Shown here in pieces: positions 31,748 through 41,171 of a stretch of 64,000 bases of DNA (position 1 is the stretch's first letter; each line of letters opens with the position of its first letter). Source of the stretch: Bradyrhizobiaceae bacterium (GTDB lineage: Bacteria; Pseudomonadota; Alphaproteobacteria; Rhizobiales; Xanthobacteraceae); assembly GCA_003105195.1 (NCBI GenBank), contig PQAH01000201.1, positions 1 through 64,000 on the forward strand, in the 5' to 3' direction. The notes below the pieces were generated by a model. That model ran no database searches, had not been told where the DNA came from, and worked only from the letters and a program-made list of their open reading frames with translations. Made by a program: the position numbers and the translations under genes.

Positions 31748-33747
31748 AGCGCGAGCACCGTGAGCAGCGACACGAGCGCGACGAAGACCAGGGTCAGATA
31801 GCGCCTGATGGTGAGGAACTGCAGGTAGTTGAGGCGGTCGGCCGCGCCCGTGACGCCGGCGGCGAGCGGCAGGTAGAGCCACTCGTAGGCGAGGTCGCGC
31901 AGCTCCACCACGAGGCGCGCGGCGCGCGGATCGCCGGGCGGCGGGATCTCGACGCGCTCGCGGGCGCGGAACACCACCGTGCCGAACACCCGGCGAATCG
32001 GCTGGGCGAAGCTCGACGCGGAATACTGCGTCGCCGCGCTCGGGTCCGGATAGCCGCAGTCCCAGGCCGGCGCGCGGCGGATCCGATCGGAGGCCCAGCG
32101 GTGGATCACGACGGCCGCGAAGGTGCCGCTGAAGACGACGAACAGCAGCACCAGCAGGCCGTTGTACGAGCTGCGGCTCTCCGCGATCGGCACGATCGAC
32201 AGCCACGGCACCGAGACCTGCACGGGCATGCGGGCGCCGACCAGCCCCTGCACGGTGGGCGCGAGCGCGTCGATGACGAGGCCGGGCAGCACGCCGGGCA
32301 GCAGGCAGAGCGCCGCCAGCAGCGCCATCGCGGCGAGCGAGAAGACGTCGACCTCGTGCACGCCGATCGCGGCCGAGGAGCGCGGCCGCCCCAGGAAGGT
32401 CACGCCGAACGCCCTGACGAAGCAGGCGCCGGCGAGCGCCGCCGACAGGGCGAGCACGGCGCCGACCGCCGGGATCAGGAACTTGAGCCCCCATTGCGGG
32501 ACCTGCGGGCTCAGCAGGATCGCCTGGAAGGCGAGCCATTCGGAGACGAAGCCGGTGAGCGGCGGCAGGGCCGAGATCGCGAGGCAGCCGGTGAGCACCG
32601 CGAAGGCCGTGTAGGGCATGCGACGAATCAGGCCGCCGAGCCGTTCCATGTCGCGCACGCCGGTGGCGGCGAGCACGGCGCCGGCGCCGAAGAACAGGAG
32701 ACTCTTGAAGATCATGTGGTTGAGGACGTGGAACAGCGCGGCGGTGGCGGCGAGCGCCGCCGGCAGCGGCATGCCGTTCGCCTTGAAGGCGAGCGCGAGC
32801 CCGAGGCTCACGAACACGAAGCCGATGTTCTCGATGGTCGAATAGGCGAGCATGCGCTTGAGATCGGACTGCATCAGCGCATAGAGGATGCCGAGCGCCG
32901 CCGAGCTGGCGCCGGCCGCCAGCACCGGCACGCTCCACCAGAACTGCGGCGTGCCGAGCAGGTCGAAGACGACGCGGACGAAGCCGTAGACCGCGATCTT
33001 GGTCATCACGCCGCTCATCAGCGCCGAGACGTGGCTCGGCGCGGCCGGATGGGCGAGCGGCAGCCAGACGTGCAGCGGCACGAGGCCGGCTTTCGAGCCG
33101 GCACCGAACAGCACCAGCGCGAGCACCAGCGCGGCGAGGCCGGACGACACCGGATTGGTCCGGATGGTCGCGAAGGCATAGCCCCCTTCGGGACCCGCGA
33201 GCAGCCCGAAGGCGAGCAGGAGCGCGAGCGTGCCGACGCTCGCCATCAGGAGATAGATGTAGCCGGCGCGGGCGTTGTCCGCCTCGCGATGGTGCGCCAT
33301 CACGAGCGCCCAGGAGGAGAGCGACATGAACTCCCAGGAGACCAGGAAGGCGAAGGCGTCGTCGGCCAGCAGGACGAGGTTCATCCCCGCCAGGAAGGCC
33401 GGATAGAAGGGGAGCACGCGGGTCGGCGCCGGCTCGTGCGTTCCGTAGCCGAGGGCGAACAGGCTGGCGGCCGCCGCGCCCAGGTTGAGCACGGCGAGAA
33501 AGAAGGCCGAGAGCGCGTCGATGCGGAAATGCGCCCCGAGCCAGGGGACGCCGAGCGGCAGGATCAGCTCGGACGGGGCCGGCTGCGCGAGCAGGCGCGT
33601 CAGCGCCAGCACCAGCAGCACCAGGGCAATCGCCAGCGAGGCCGCATAGACCACGCGCGTCGCGGGCGGCCGGCGGCCGATGCCGACGGCGAGGCAGGAG
33701 GTCGCCAGGAGCGCCGCGACGCACCACAGTGCTGCGACCACCGTCAT
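31738..33747 (-). CDS. Hydrogenase-4-like membrane subunit B (NuoL-like)
   Basis: The 669-residue protein is the largest proton-translocating subunit. It has about 16 helices, including FLVSWEFMSLSSWALV, HVWLPLAHPAAPSHVSALMSG and LNHMIFKSLLFFGAGAV. Its C-terminal extension (WDCGYPDPSAATQYSASSFAQPIRRVF) is characteristic of HyfB/HycC. It is first in the operon; the 138 bp between it and the fucose-synthase stop must hold the promoter. No formate dehydrogenase or hydrogenase maturation genes are nearby. Confidence 0.92.
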   Translation of the reverse strand: MTVVAALWCVAALLATSCLAVGIGRRPPATRVVYAASLAIALVLLVLALTRLLAQPAPSELILPLGVPWLGAHFRIDALSAFFLAVLNLGAAAASLFALGYGTHEPAPTRVLPFYPAFLAGMNLVLLADDAFAFLVSWEFMSLSSWALVMAHHREADNARAGYIYLLMASVGTLALLLAFGLLAGPEGGYAFATIRTNPVSSGLAALVLALVLFGAGSKAGLVPLHVWLPLAHPAAPSHVSALMSGVMTKIAVYGFVRVVFDLLGTPQFWWSVPVLAAGASSAALGILYALMQSDLKRMLAYSTIENIGFVFVSLGLALAFKANGMPLPAALAATAALFHVLNHMIFKSLLFFGAGAVLAATGVRDMERLGGLIRRMPYTAFAVLTGCLAISALPPLTGFVSEWLAFQAILLSPQVPQWGLKFLIPAVGAVLALSAALAGACFVRAFGVTFLGRPRSSAAIGVHEVDVFSLAAMALLAALCLLPGVLPGLVIDALAPTVQGLVGARMPVQVSVPWLSIVPIAESRSSYNGLLVLLFVVFSGTFAAVVIHRWASDRIRRAPAWDCGYPDPSAATQYSASSFAQPIRRVFGTVVFRARERVEIPPPGDPRAARLVVELRDLAYEWLYLPLAAGVTGAADRLNYLQFLTIRRYLTLVFVALVSLLTVLALWP

Positions 33748-33885
33748 CCCGATCCGACCCCCGACCTCGACTCAGCCACGCCCAACAGGTGATTTCCGGC
33801 AAAGCTTCACAGGCCGAGCCACCTGCCGCAAGCACCAAGATGGAATGGCCGAACCCCGCCCGCGCGGTCGGATCGAGCGCACGCT

Positions 33886-34845
33886 TCAGCCGTGAAAACG
33901 TCCGCCGCCGGCGAGGAAATCCGCATAGGCCCGGGCGAGCCCCTCGCGCAGCGGCGTGCCGGCGCGCCAGCCCAGCGCGCCGAGGCGGGAGACGTCGAGC
34001 AGCTTCTGCGGGACGCCGTCCGGACGCGAGAGGTCGAAGGCGAGCTCGCCCCGATAGCCGACGACGTCGGCGACGAGGCGCGCGAAGTCGCCGATCGCGA
34101 TGTCCGCTCCGGTGCCGATGTTGAGGAAATCGTCTGCCGAATAATGCTTCATCACGAAGACGCAGGCATCGGCGAGGTCGTCGACGGCGAGAAACTCGCG
34201 CCGCGGCCTGCCCGAGCCCCAGACCGTCACGGAGGGGGCGCCGGCGAGCTTGGCCTCGTGGAAACGGCGGATGAGCGCCGCCGGCACATGGCTGTTCTCG
34301 GGATGATAATTGTCGCCCGGTCCGTAGAGGTTGGTGGGCATCACCGAGATGAAGTCGACGCCGTATTGGCGGCGATAGGCCTGGCACAGCTTAATGCCGG
34401 CGATCTTGGCGACCGCGTACCATTCGTTGGTGGGCTCGAGCGGACCGGCGAGCAGCTGATCCTCGCCCATCGGCTGCGGCGCGAGCTTCGGATAGATGCA
34501 GGACGACCCGAGGAACATCAGCTTCCTCACGCCGACCCTGTGGGAGGCCTGTATGACGTGGAGCGCGATCGCGAGATTGTCGGCGATGAAGTCCGCCGGA
34601 TAGGTGCTGTTGGCGTGGATGCCGCCGACCCGGCCGGCGGCGAGGAACACGGCATCCGGCCGGTTCGCGGCGAGCCACCGTTCGGCCGGCTCCTGGCGGG
34701 TCAGGTCGATCTCGTTCCGGTCGGCCACGAGAACCTCGCAGTGCTCCGATCGGAGGCGGCGGACGATGGCGGCGCCGACCATGCCGCGGTGCCCGGCGAC
34801 GAACACCCGCGCGCCGGCAAGATCGAACAAGAGCGGCGGGCTCAT
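33886..34845 (-). CDS. fcl: GDP-L-fucose synthase
   Basis: This SDR epimerase/reductase converts GDP-4-keto-6-deoxymannose to GDP-L-fucose. The 319-residue protein has the NADP motif VAGHRGMVGAAIVRRL, SSCIYPKLAPQPM and the catalytic Tyr/Lys in EWYAVAKIAG, with PTNLYGPGDN downstream, all typical of WcaG/Fcl. It ends the 30-kb glycan operon and follows the epimerase by 3 bp. Together with Gmd and ManC it completes a GDP-fucose route. Confidence 0.93.
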   Translation of the reverse strand: MSPPLLFDLAGARVFVAGHRGMVGAAIVRRLRSEHCEVLVADRNEIDLTRQEPAERWLAANRPDAVFLAAGRVGGIHANSTYPADFIADNLAIALHVIQASHRVGVRKLMFLGSSCIYPKLAPQPMGEDQLLAGPLEPTNEWYAVAKIAGIKLCQAYRRQYGVDFISVMPTNLYGPGDNYHPENSHVPAALIRRFHEAKLAGAPSVTVWGSGRPRREFLAVDDLADACVFVMKHYSADDFLNIGTGADIAIGDFARLVADVVGYRGELAFDLSRPDGVPQKLLDVSRLGALGWRAGTPLREGLARAYADFLAGGGRFHG

Positions 34846-34848
34846 CGG

Positions 34849-35868
34849 TCACGAACTCCCGTAGTCGCGGTACCAGGACACGAAGCTGGCGATGCCTTCC
34901 GCGAGCGGCGTGCGCGGCGCGAAGCCGGTCGCGGCCTCGAGGTCGGCGATGTCCGCACAGGTTTCCGGCACGTCGCCCGGCTGCATCGGCAGGAGCTCGC
35001 AGACCGCCTTGCGCCCGACCTCCTTCTCGATCAGCGCGACCAGGGTCTTGAGCTCCTCGGGCCGGTTGTTGCCGATGTTGTAGACGCGCCAGGGCGCGCG
35101 GCTGGAGGCCGGGTCCGGGCGATCCCCCCGCCAGCCGGGATCCCCCTTCGGCGGCAGGTCGACGAGCCGCACCACGGCCTCGACGACGTCGTCGACGAAG
35201 GTGAAATCCCGGCGCATGTCGCCGTGATTGAACAGCCGGATCGGCCGCCCCTCCGCGATCGCCGCGGTGAACAGCCAGTAGGCCATGTCGGGGCGTCCCC
35301 AGGGACCGTAGACCGTGAAGAAGCGCAGGCCGGTCGCCGGCAGGCCGAAGAGATGGGCATAGGAATGCGCCATCAGCTCGTTCGCCTTCTTGGTGGCGCC
35401 GTAGAGGCTGAGCGGATGGTCGACATTGTCGGCGGTCGAGAAGGGAACGCGGGTGTTCGCGCCGTAGACCGAGGAGGACGAGGCGTAGAGGAGATGCCCC
35501 GTGCCGGCCCGGCGGCAGCCTTCCAGCACGTTGAGGAAGCCCGTGAGGTTGGCATCGGCATAGGCGTGGGGCGCGGTCAGGGAATGGCGCACGCCCGCCT
35601 GGGCCGCGAGATGGACCACGCGCGGGAATCGAAACTCCGCGAACAGGGCCGCCATGCCGGCGCGGTCGGCGAGATCCAGCTTGCGGAACGCGAAGGCCGG
35701 GAGACCCGCGAACTGCGCGAGCCGCGCCTGCTTGAGCCGCGGATCGTAGTACGCGTTGAGGTCGTCGATGCCGATCACCCGGCGCCCGGCGGCGAGCAGC
35801 CGGCGCGCCACGTGGAAGCCGATGAAGCCGGCGACGCCGGTGACCAGGACGGGGGCGGTGTCGCTCAT
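34849..35868 (-). CDS. UDP-glucuronate 4-epimerase-like NAD-dependent epimerase
   Basis: The 339-residue SDR protein has VTGVAGFIGFHVARRL, GIDDLNAYYDPRLKQARL, ASSSSVYG and the active-site YGATKKANE. NAYYDxxLKxxRL and the double Lys are usual in UDP-glucuronate 4-epimerases, which give UDP-galacturonate for surface polysaccharides. Specificity is inferred from motifs only; UDP-glucose 4-epimerase is a less likely alternative. It lies 13 bp after gmd. Confidence 0.85.
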   Translation of the reverse strand: MSDTAPVLVTGVAGFIGFHVARRLLAAGRRVIGIDDLNAYYDPRLKQARLAQFAGLPAFAFRKLDLADRAGMAALFAEFRFPRVVHLAAQAGVRHSLTAPHAYADANLTGFLNVLEGCRRAGTGHLLYASSSSVYGANTRVPFSTADNVDHPLSLYGATKKANELMAHSYAHLFGLPATGLRFFTVYGPWGRPDMAYWLFTAAIAEGRPIRLFNHGDMRRDFTFVDDVVEAVVRLVDLPPKGDPGWRGDRPDPASSRAPWRVYNIGNNRPEELKTLVALIEKEVGRKAVCELLPMQPGDVPETCADIADLEAATGFAPRTPLAEGIASFVSWYRDYGSS

Positions 35869-35881
35869 GCGGCAGGCGGGC

Positions 35882-36949
35882 TCACTCGCGCGCCTTGCGC
35901 CGCTGCTCGTCGCGCATGACGATGCGGTCCGCCTCCACCATCTCGCGCACCAGCTCGCCGAACGTCACCCGGTGGCGCCAGCCGAGCCGGGCGCGCGCCT
36001 TGGAGGGATCGCCGAGCAGCACATCGACCTCGGTCGGGCGGAAATAGCGCGGATCGATCTCGACCAGGACGCGGCCGGTGGCGGCGTCGACGCCGTGCTC
36101 GCCGCGCCCCTCGCCGCGCCATTCGATGCGCTTGCCGGTCAGCGCGAAGGCCTGCTCGACGAACTCGCGCACCGAATGGGTCTCGCCGGTGGCGAGCACG
36201 TAGTCGTCGGGCTCGGTCTGCTGCAGCATCAGCCACATGCCCTCGACGAAGTCGCGCGCATGGCCCCAGTCGCGCCGCGCGTCGAGATTGCCGAGATAGA
36301 GGCGGTCCTGCATGCCGAGCTCGATCGCCGCCACCGCGCGGGTGATCTTGCGGGTCACGAAGGTCTCGCCCCGGGTCGGCCCCTCGTGGTTGAACAGGAT
36401 GCCGTTCGAGGCGTGGATGCCGTAGGCCTCGCGGTAGTTCACCGTGATCCAGTAGGCGTAGAGCTTGGCGGCGCCGTAGGGCGAGCGCGGATAGAACGGC
36501 GTGGTCTCGCGCTGCGGGGTCTCCTGCACCTTGCCGTAGAGCTCGGAGGTGGAGGCCTGGTAGAAGCGCACCTTGCCGGCGAGGCCGAGGATGCGGATCG
36601 CCTCGAGCAGGCGCAGCGTTCCGAGCGCATCCGCGTTGGCGGTGTATTCGGGCGTCTCGAAGCTCACCTGCACGTGGCTCTGGGCCGCGAGATTGTAGAT
36701 CTCGGTCGGCCGCACCTCCTGCACGATGCGGATCAGGTTGGTGGCATCGGTCATGTCCCCGTAGTGCATCTGGAAGCGCAGGTTCTCCTCGTGCGGATCC
36801 TGATAGATGTGCTCGACACGGCCGGTGTTGAACGAGGAGGAGCGGCGGCGGATGCCGTGCACGCGATAGCCCTTGGCGATCAGGAGCTCGGCCAGGTAGG
36901 CGCCGTCCTGGCCGGTGACGCCGGTGATCAATGCGACGCGTTCGCTCAT
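35882..36949 (-). CDS. gmd: GDP-mannose 4,6-dehydratase
   Basis: The 355-residue enzyme has [19 protein letters not shown], the [16 protein letters not shown] substrate loop, [14 protein letters not shown] and active-site [10 protein letters not shown]. All are standard for Gmd, which forms GDP-4-keto-6-deoxymannose. Start ATG 36949 is 8 bp after the ManC stop. A paralogue lies at 42289-43263. Confidence 0.95.
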   Translation of the reverse strand: MSERVALITGVTGQDGAYLAELLIAKGYRVHGIRRRSSSFNTGRVEHIYQDPHEENLRFQMHYGDMTDATNLIRIVQEVRPTEIYNLAAQSHVQVSFETPEYTANADALGTLRLLEAIRILGLAGKVRFYQASTSELYGKVQETPQRETTPFYPRSPYGAAKLYAYWITVNYREAYGIHASNGILFNHEGPTRGETFVTRKITRAVAAIELGMQDRLYLGNLDARRDWGHARDFVEGMWLMLQQTEPDDYVLATGETHSVREFVEQAFALTGKRIEWRGEGRGEHGVDAATGRVLVEIDPRYFRPTEVDVLLGDPSKARARLGWRHRVTFGELVREMVEADRIVMRDEQRRKARE

Positions 36950-36957
36950 GACGATTC

Positions 36958-38376
36958 CTAGCTCCGCCGGTAGACGTCGTCGAGGCGGATGATGTCGTCC
37001 TCGCCCAGATAGCTGCCGGTCTGCACCTCGATCAGCTCCAGCGGGATCTTGCCGGGATTCTCGAGCCGGTGGGTCCTGCCGATCGGAATGTAGACCGACT
37101 CGTTCTCGTGCACGGTGCGGGTCTCCTCGCCGAGGGTGACCTCGGCGGTCCCGCGCACCACCACCCAGTGCTCGGAGCGGTGCAGGTGGCGCTGCAGCGA
37201 CAGCCGACCGCCCGAGTAGACCGCGATGCGCTTCACCTGGAAGCGATCGCCGATATCGACCGAGTCGTAGTAGCCCCACGGCCGATGCGTGCGCCGATGC
37301 GTGGTCACCTCGGCGCGGCCCGCCGCCTCGAGCCTCTTGACGAGGTCGCGCACGTCCTGCGCGCGCGCGCGCGGCGCGACCAGCACCGCGTCGGGGGTGG
37401 AGACCACCAGGAGGTCGCTGACGCCCAGGACCGCCGTGAGCCGGCCCTCGGCGTGGACGAGGCAGTTGGTGGCCTCGTGGGCGAGCACCGGCCCCTGCAC
37501 GGCGTTGCCGTCCGCATCGCGCGGCATCACGTCGAACACCGCGTCCCAGCTGCCGATGTCGGACCAGCGGAACGCTCCTTCCACGACCGCGGCGCGGTCG
37601 GTCTTCTCCATGACGGCGTAGTCGATCGAGCGCTGCGGCGCGCGCGCGAAGCTCTCGGCCGAAAGCCGCACGAAGCCGAGCTCGTCCACGGTGGAGCCCG
37701 CGACGGCCGCTTCCACGGCCTCCAGCATCGCGGGGTCGAAGCGCTCGAGCTCGGAGGCGAGCACGCGCGCCTCGAACAGGAAGTTGCCGGAGTTCCACAG
37801 ATAGCCTTCCGCGACGTAGCGTGCCGCCGTCGCGGCGTCCGGCTTCTCGACGAAGGCGTCGACCGCGAACACGCCGGGCGGTCCGAGCGGCGCGCCGCGC
37901 CGGATATAGCCGTAGCCGGTCTTCGGCTCCGACGGCTTGATGCCGAAGGTGACGATGCGCCCGGCGAGCGCCGCCTCGCGGCCCGCGCGGCAGGCGGCGT
38001 GGAACAGCTCGAGGTCGAACATCACGTGGTCGGCCGCGATGGTGAGGACGACGGCCGCCGGATCGCGCCGGCGCGCGACCGCGGCCGCCGCCGCGACCGC
38101 CGCGCCCGAGTCGCGCCGCATGGGCTCGAGCACGACGACCGGGGCGACGCCGAGCTCCTCGGCCTGGCGCTGGGCGAAGAAGCGGAAGCTCTCGCCCGTC
38201 ACGACGATCGGCGGCAGGAACAGCTCCGGATCCGACACGCGGGCGAGCGCCTGCTGGTAGGTCGAGCGCTCGCCGACCAGCGGCAGGAACTGCTTCGGCA
38301 TGGCTTCGCGCGAGACCGGCCACAGGCGCGTGCCGGAGCCGCCGGCGAGCACGACCGGGATGATGCGAGGGGACAT
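36958..38376 (-). CDS. Mannose-1-phosphate guanylyltransferase / mannose-6-phosphate isomerase
   Basis: The 472-residue bifunctional ManC/CpsB-type enzyme has an N-terminal nucleotidyltransferase with [24 protein letters not shown] and a C-terminal cupin isomerase ([38 protein letters not shown]). It supplies GDP-mannose for the fucose branch. It lies 19 bp after a glycosyltransferase gene, inside the long operon. Confidence 0.94.
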   Translation of the reverse strand: MSPRIIPVVLAGGSGTRLWPVSREAMPKQFLPLVGERSTYQQALARVSDPELFLPPIVVTGESFRFFAQRQAEELGVAPVVVLEPMRRDSGAAVAAAAAVARRRDPAAVVLTIAADHVMFDLELFHAACRAGREAALAGRIVTFGIKPSEPKTGYGYIRRGAPLGPPGVFAVDAFVEKPDAATAARYVAEGYLWNSGNFLFEARVLASELERFDPAMLEAVEAAVAGSTVDELGFVRLSAESFARAPQRSIDYAVMEKTDRAAVVEGAFRWSDIGSWDAVFDVMPRDADGNAVQGPVLAHEATNCLVHAEGRLTAVLGVSDLLVVSTPDAVLVAPRARAQDVRDLVKRLEAAGRAEVTTHRRTHRPWGYYDSVDIGDRFQVKRIAVYSGGRLSLQRHLHRSEHWVVVRGTAEVTLGEETRTVHENESVYIPIGRTHRLENPGKIPLELIEVQTGSYLGEDDIIRLDDVYRRS

Positions 38377-38395
38377 GGATCGTTCGCGGACTTTG

Positions 38396-39277
38396 CTAGT
38401 GAGAGGGCTGGGCGACGTGGTCCCGGCGGCGCGCGTCCCACCAGCGCGTCGTCAGCAGCGCGCGATGGAACAGACGCCCGAACCACCGCTCGGGTAGCGT
38501 CTTGGCGAGCAGCAGAAGGGCCGCGCCGGCGGCGAGCGAGACGCGGCCGCCGGTGTCGCCCCGTGCGCGCCAGAGCGACCAGAGGCCGGTGGGCCGGAAC
38601 AGGTCCCGGTGCTTGGCGCGGATCCGGCGCCACAGCGTGCCGTGGCGCGGAATCGAGATGCTGAGCAGCATGCCGCCCGGGTTCACGGTGTAGACCAGGA
38701 GCGGCTTCGCGACCTCGAGGCCGCGATAGCCCGCGGCGGCGAGCCGGATGTTGAACTCCCAGTCCTCGTAGCCCTCGCGCATGTCCTCGTCATAGCCGCC
38801 CACCGCCTCCCATGCGGACCTGCGGATCAGCATGCCGTAGGGCAGGTCGTTGATGAAGAGCTGGTCGAACCGGTCGAAACGGCACGGCCGGACGCCGGTG
38901 CGCGCGCCGACGAGACGCATGTGGGTGAAGGCGAAGCCGACGTCGGAGGGCGCCGCGGCCAGCGCCGCGTGGGTCTCGGCCAGGAAGGCGGGGTCGAGCT
39001 GGTCGTCACAATCGAGCGGCAGCACGTGGTTTCCGCGCGCCTCCCGAAAGCCCGTGTTTCGGGCACCCGAGAGACCGCGGTTCTGCTGCCGCACCACGCG
39101 AATGCCGGATTCGATCGCAGCGAGCTTCTCGCGGGTGACCGCGTCGGTCGAGCCGTCATCGACGATGACGGTCTCGAAGTCGCGGAATGTCTGCGCGGAA
39201 AGGCTCGCCAGCAGCGCATCGAGATAGCGGCCGGCATTGTAGCACGGCACGACCACGCTGACGGCCGGGGCGTTCAT
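38396..39277 (-). CDS. Family 2 glycosyltransferase
   Basis: The 293-residue GT-A enzyme has SVVVPCYNAGRYLDALLASL at the N terminus, VDDGSTD, and DCDDQLD as the metal-binding DxD. The GYEDWEFNIRL segment (the ED near the catalytic base) is typical of GT2. Start ATG 39277 overlaps the methyltransferase stop by 4 bp; a frame to 39361 was rejected. Donor and acceptor are unknown. Confidence 0.9.
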   Translation of the reverse strand: MNAPAVSVVVPCYNAGRYLDALLASLSAQTFRDFETVIVDDGSTDAVTREKLAAIESGIRVVRQQNRGLSGARNTGFREARGNHVLPLDCDDQLDPAFLAETHAALAAAPSDVGFAFTHMRLVGARTGVRPCRFDRFDQLFINDLPYGMLIRRSAWEAVGGYDEDMREGYEDWEFNIRLAAAGYRGLEVAKPLLVYTVNPGGMLLSISIPRHGTLWRRIRAKHRDLFRPTGLWSLWRARGDTGGRVSLAAGAALLLLAKTLPERWFGRLFHRALLTTRWWDARRRDHVAQPSH

Positions 39278-40080
39278 GGGCGCGCCGGGTCGGCTGCATG
39301 GGCCCGGCTCGACGGGCCGGCGCCCGCCTGCGGACGGAGCGAGGCCCAGATCTCGCCCCACGGGGTCTGCAGCTCCTCGATCTCGAGGCCGGCGGCATGG
39401 GTCTCGGCGCGGAATTCCGAGAGCATCGGCTCGATCTTGTGATCGGGATCCGAATAGTAGTTGGCGCCCACCTCGCGCCGCATCGGCAGCTTCCAGTCGC
39501 GCTCGAACAGGGGGACGCGGATGAGGAAACGCCGGGCGCCGGTCCCGGCGATCAGGGCGGAGAGGAATCCGACGCGATCGCTGATGTGCTCGAGCACGTT
39601 GGAGAGCACGACCACGTCCCAGGGGCCGTCGGGAACCGCACGGGTGGCGTCCGCCTCGACGAAGGCGAGGTTGGACGGGTTGTCGGCGGCGCGCGCCTGC
39701 GCGAGCCTGCCCTTGTCGTAGTCGAGCCCCACGACCTTTGCCCCGGGTCGGCCTCGCGCGATGCTACGCGCGACCGCCCCGTAGCCGCAACCGACATCGA
39801 GCACCCGTTCGCCGTCGGCGATGCGGTCGACGAAGAAGTCGTGGTAGCGCATCAGCCGGTGCTTGGGATGCTCGCCCCGCCCGTGGACGAGGGCGCGCTC
39901 GTTCACGACATGCTCGAGGTCGTCCTGGAGGGCGAACAGCCGGGCAAGCGCCGCGCCGGTGTCCGGGCCGCGCGACTCGAGCACGAACAGCCCCTTGACG
40001 AGGAGATGCCGCAGGCGGCGCGGCAGGATGCGCCATCCATGAGCCAGGAGGTCGGCGAGCCCGAGGGCGAGACGTTTCAT
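39274..40080 (-). CDS. Class I SAM-dependent methyltransferase
   Basis: The 268-residue protein has motif I VLDVGCGYGAVARSIA, KVVGLDYDKGRL, and VVLSNVLEHISDRVGFL, as in UbiE/BioC-type methyltransferases. It is coupled by 4-bp overlaps to glycosyltransferases on both sides, so a sugar or glycan-lipid methylation is likely. Start ATG 40080 was taken because the upstream open frame lies over the neighbouring gene. Confidence 0.85.
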   Translation of the reverse strand: MKRLALGLADLLAHGWRILPRRLRHLLVKGLFVLESRGPDTGAALARLFALQDDLEHVVNERALVHGRGEHPKHRLMRYHDFFVDRIADGERVLDVGCGYGAVARSIARGRPGAKVVGLDYDKGRLAQARAADNPSNLAFVEADATRAVPDGPWDVVVLSNVLEHISDRVGFLSALIAGTGARRFLIRVPLFERDWKLPMRREVGANYYSDPDHKIEPMLSEFRAETHAAGLEIEELQTPWGEIWASLRPQAGAGPSSRAHAADPARP

Positions 40081-41171
40081 GGGCGGACGTGCCCCACGAG
40101 GGCGGCGAACAGCCGCTCGTGACGTTCGAGCCAGGCGGCGAGACCGAAGTGCGCGACCGCGCGCGATCGCGCCGCCTCGGACATGGCGTCGCGACGGGCG
40201 ATCACCTGCGCCATGCCGGCCGCGACGGCGGCGGGAGCAGGCGTGGGCGTGCCCTCGAAGGTATCGGGCACCGGCAGGGGCACCCCGGCCTCCGCGCCGA
40301 CCAGCTCGGGGACGCCGCCCGAGTTGCCGTAGAGCACGGGAAGCCCGCTCGCCAGCGCCTCCAACACGGTGTTGGGGCAAGGATCATTGTGCTTGAGCAT
40401 CAGGTAGGCATCGGCCGCGCGATAGACCGCCGGCGCGCCGGCGCCGTCATAGGGGCCCGCGAAACGAACCGCGTCGCCGAGGCCGTGGCGCCCGGCGAGC
40501 GCCCGCGCCTCGGCCTCCACCGCGGGATCGAGGGTGCCGGCGATCGCCAGGCGCAGGTCGAGGCCGCCGCGGCGGGCCGCGGCCAGGCCTTCGATCGAGG
40601 CGGCGAGACGATAGGCCGTAGCCGCAGCGATCTTGCCGGTGACCAGGAAGGTGAAGGGCCGCGGTTCCGGCGCGCGGTCGGGCGGCGTGAAGCGTTCGAC
40701 GTCGACCGCGTTGTAGAGGATCTCCGAGGGGCCGTCGCGCCGGCCGAGGAAGCGCTCGGCGCAGCGCCGGCAGAAGGCGCTCTGGTAGAGCACGTGGGAC
40801 GCCATGCGGTGGACCGCGGCCATGCGCGCGTTCTCGCGCTCCCAGCCTTGCGGATACCAGGACGGATAGAACACGCCGTTCTGATTGAGCACGATCGGCA
40901 CGCGCGCCCGGTGGAGCGCCGCGAGCACGCGCCCGGGAAGATGGATCGCGTTGGAGAGGACATACAGCAGCGAGTAGCCGACACGGTGCTCCGGGAAGCG
41001 CTCGCCGAGGATGCGCCGCTTGACCAGCGGCCCCCCGGCGTCACCGGCGCGGGCCCCGCCATAGGACACGGCGACCCGGCCGCGGCGCGTGAAGGGCAGG
41101 CCGGCGAGCGCGACCGCGCCCATGGCCCAGCGATAGAGCGCACGCTGCGCATCGTCCGGCACCCTCATCAC
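40077..41171 (-). CDS. Family 4 glycosyltransferase
   Basis: The 364-residue GT-B protein has the C-terminal donor-site pattern NDPCPNTVLEALASGLPVLYGNSGGVPELVG, in which the Glu of VLEALASG is the usual EX7E residue. The N-terminal acceptor domain contains VLNQNGVFYPSWY. The sugar is unknown. It has 4-bp overlaps with both neighbours. Confidence 0.87.
   Translation of the reverse strand: MMRVPDDAQRALYRWAMGAVALAGLPFTRRGRVAVSYGGARAGDAGGPLVKRRILGERFPEHRVGYSLLYVLSNAIHLPGRVLAALHRARVPIVLNQNGVFYPSWYPQGWERENARMAAVHRMASHVLYQSAFCRRCAERFLGRRDGPSEILYNAVDVERFTPPDRAPEPRPFTFLVTGKIAAATAYRLAASIEGLAAARRGGLDLRLAIAGTLDPAVEAEARALAGRHGLGDAVRFAGPYDGAGAPAVYRAADAYLMLKHNDPCPNTVLEALASGLPVLYGNSGGVPELVGAEAGVPLPVPDTFEGTPTPAPAAVAAGMAQVIARRDAMSEAARSRAVAHFGLAAWLERHERLFAALVGHVRP

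Noticed and set aside
26576..33747. True formate hydrogenlyase or H2-evolving hydrogenase
   Set aside because: Both NiFe cysteine motifs of the large subunit are missing, and no formate dehydrogenase or maturation genes are present.
30791..34387. A 1198-codon minus-strand frame containing the HyfC-like gene
   Set aside because: Only the last 318 codons are homologous to anything; the rest runs out of frame across the HyfB-like gene and fucose synthase.
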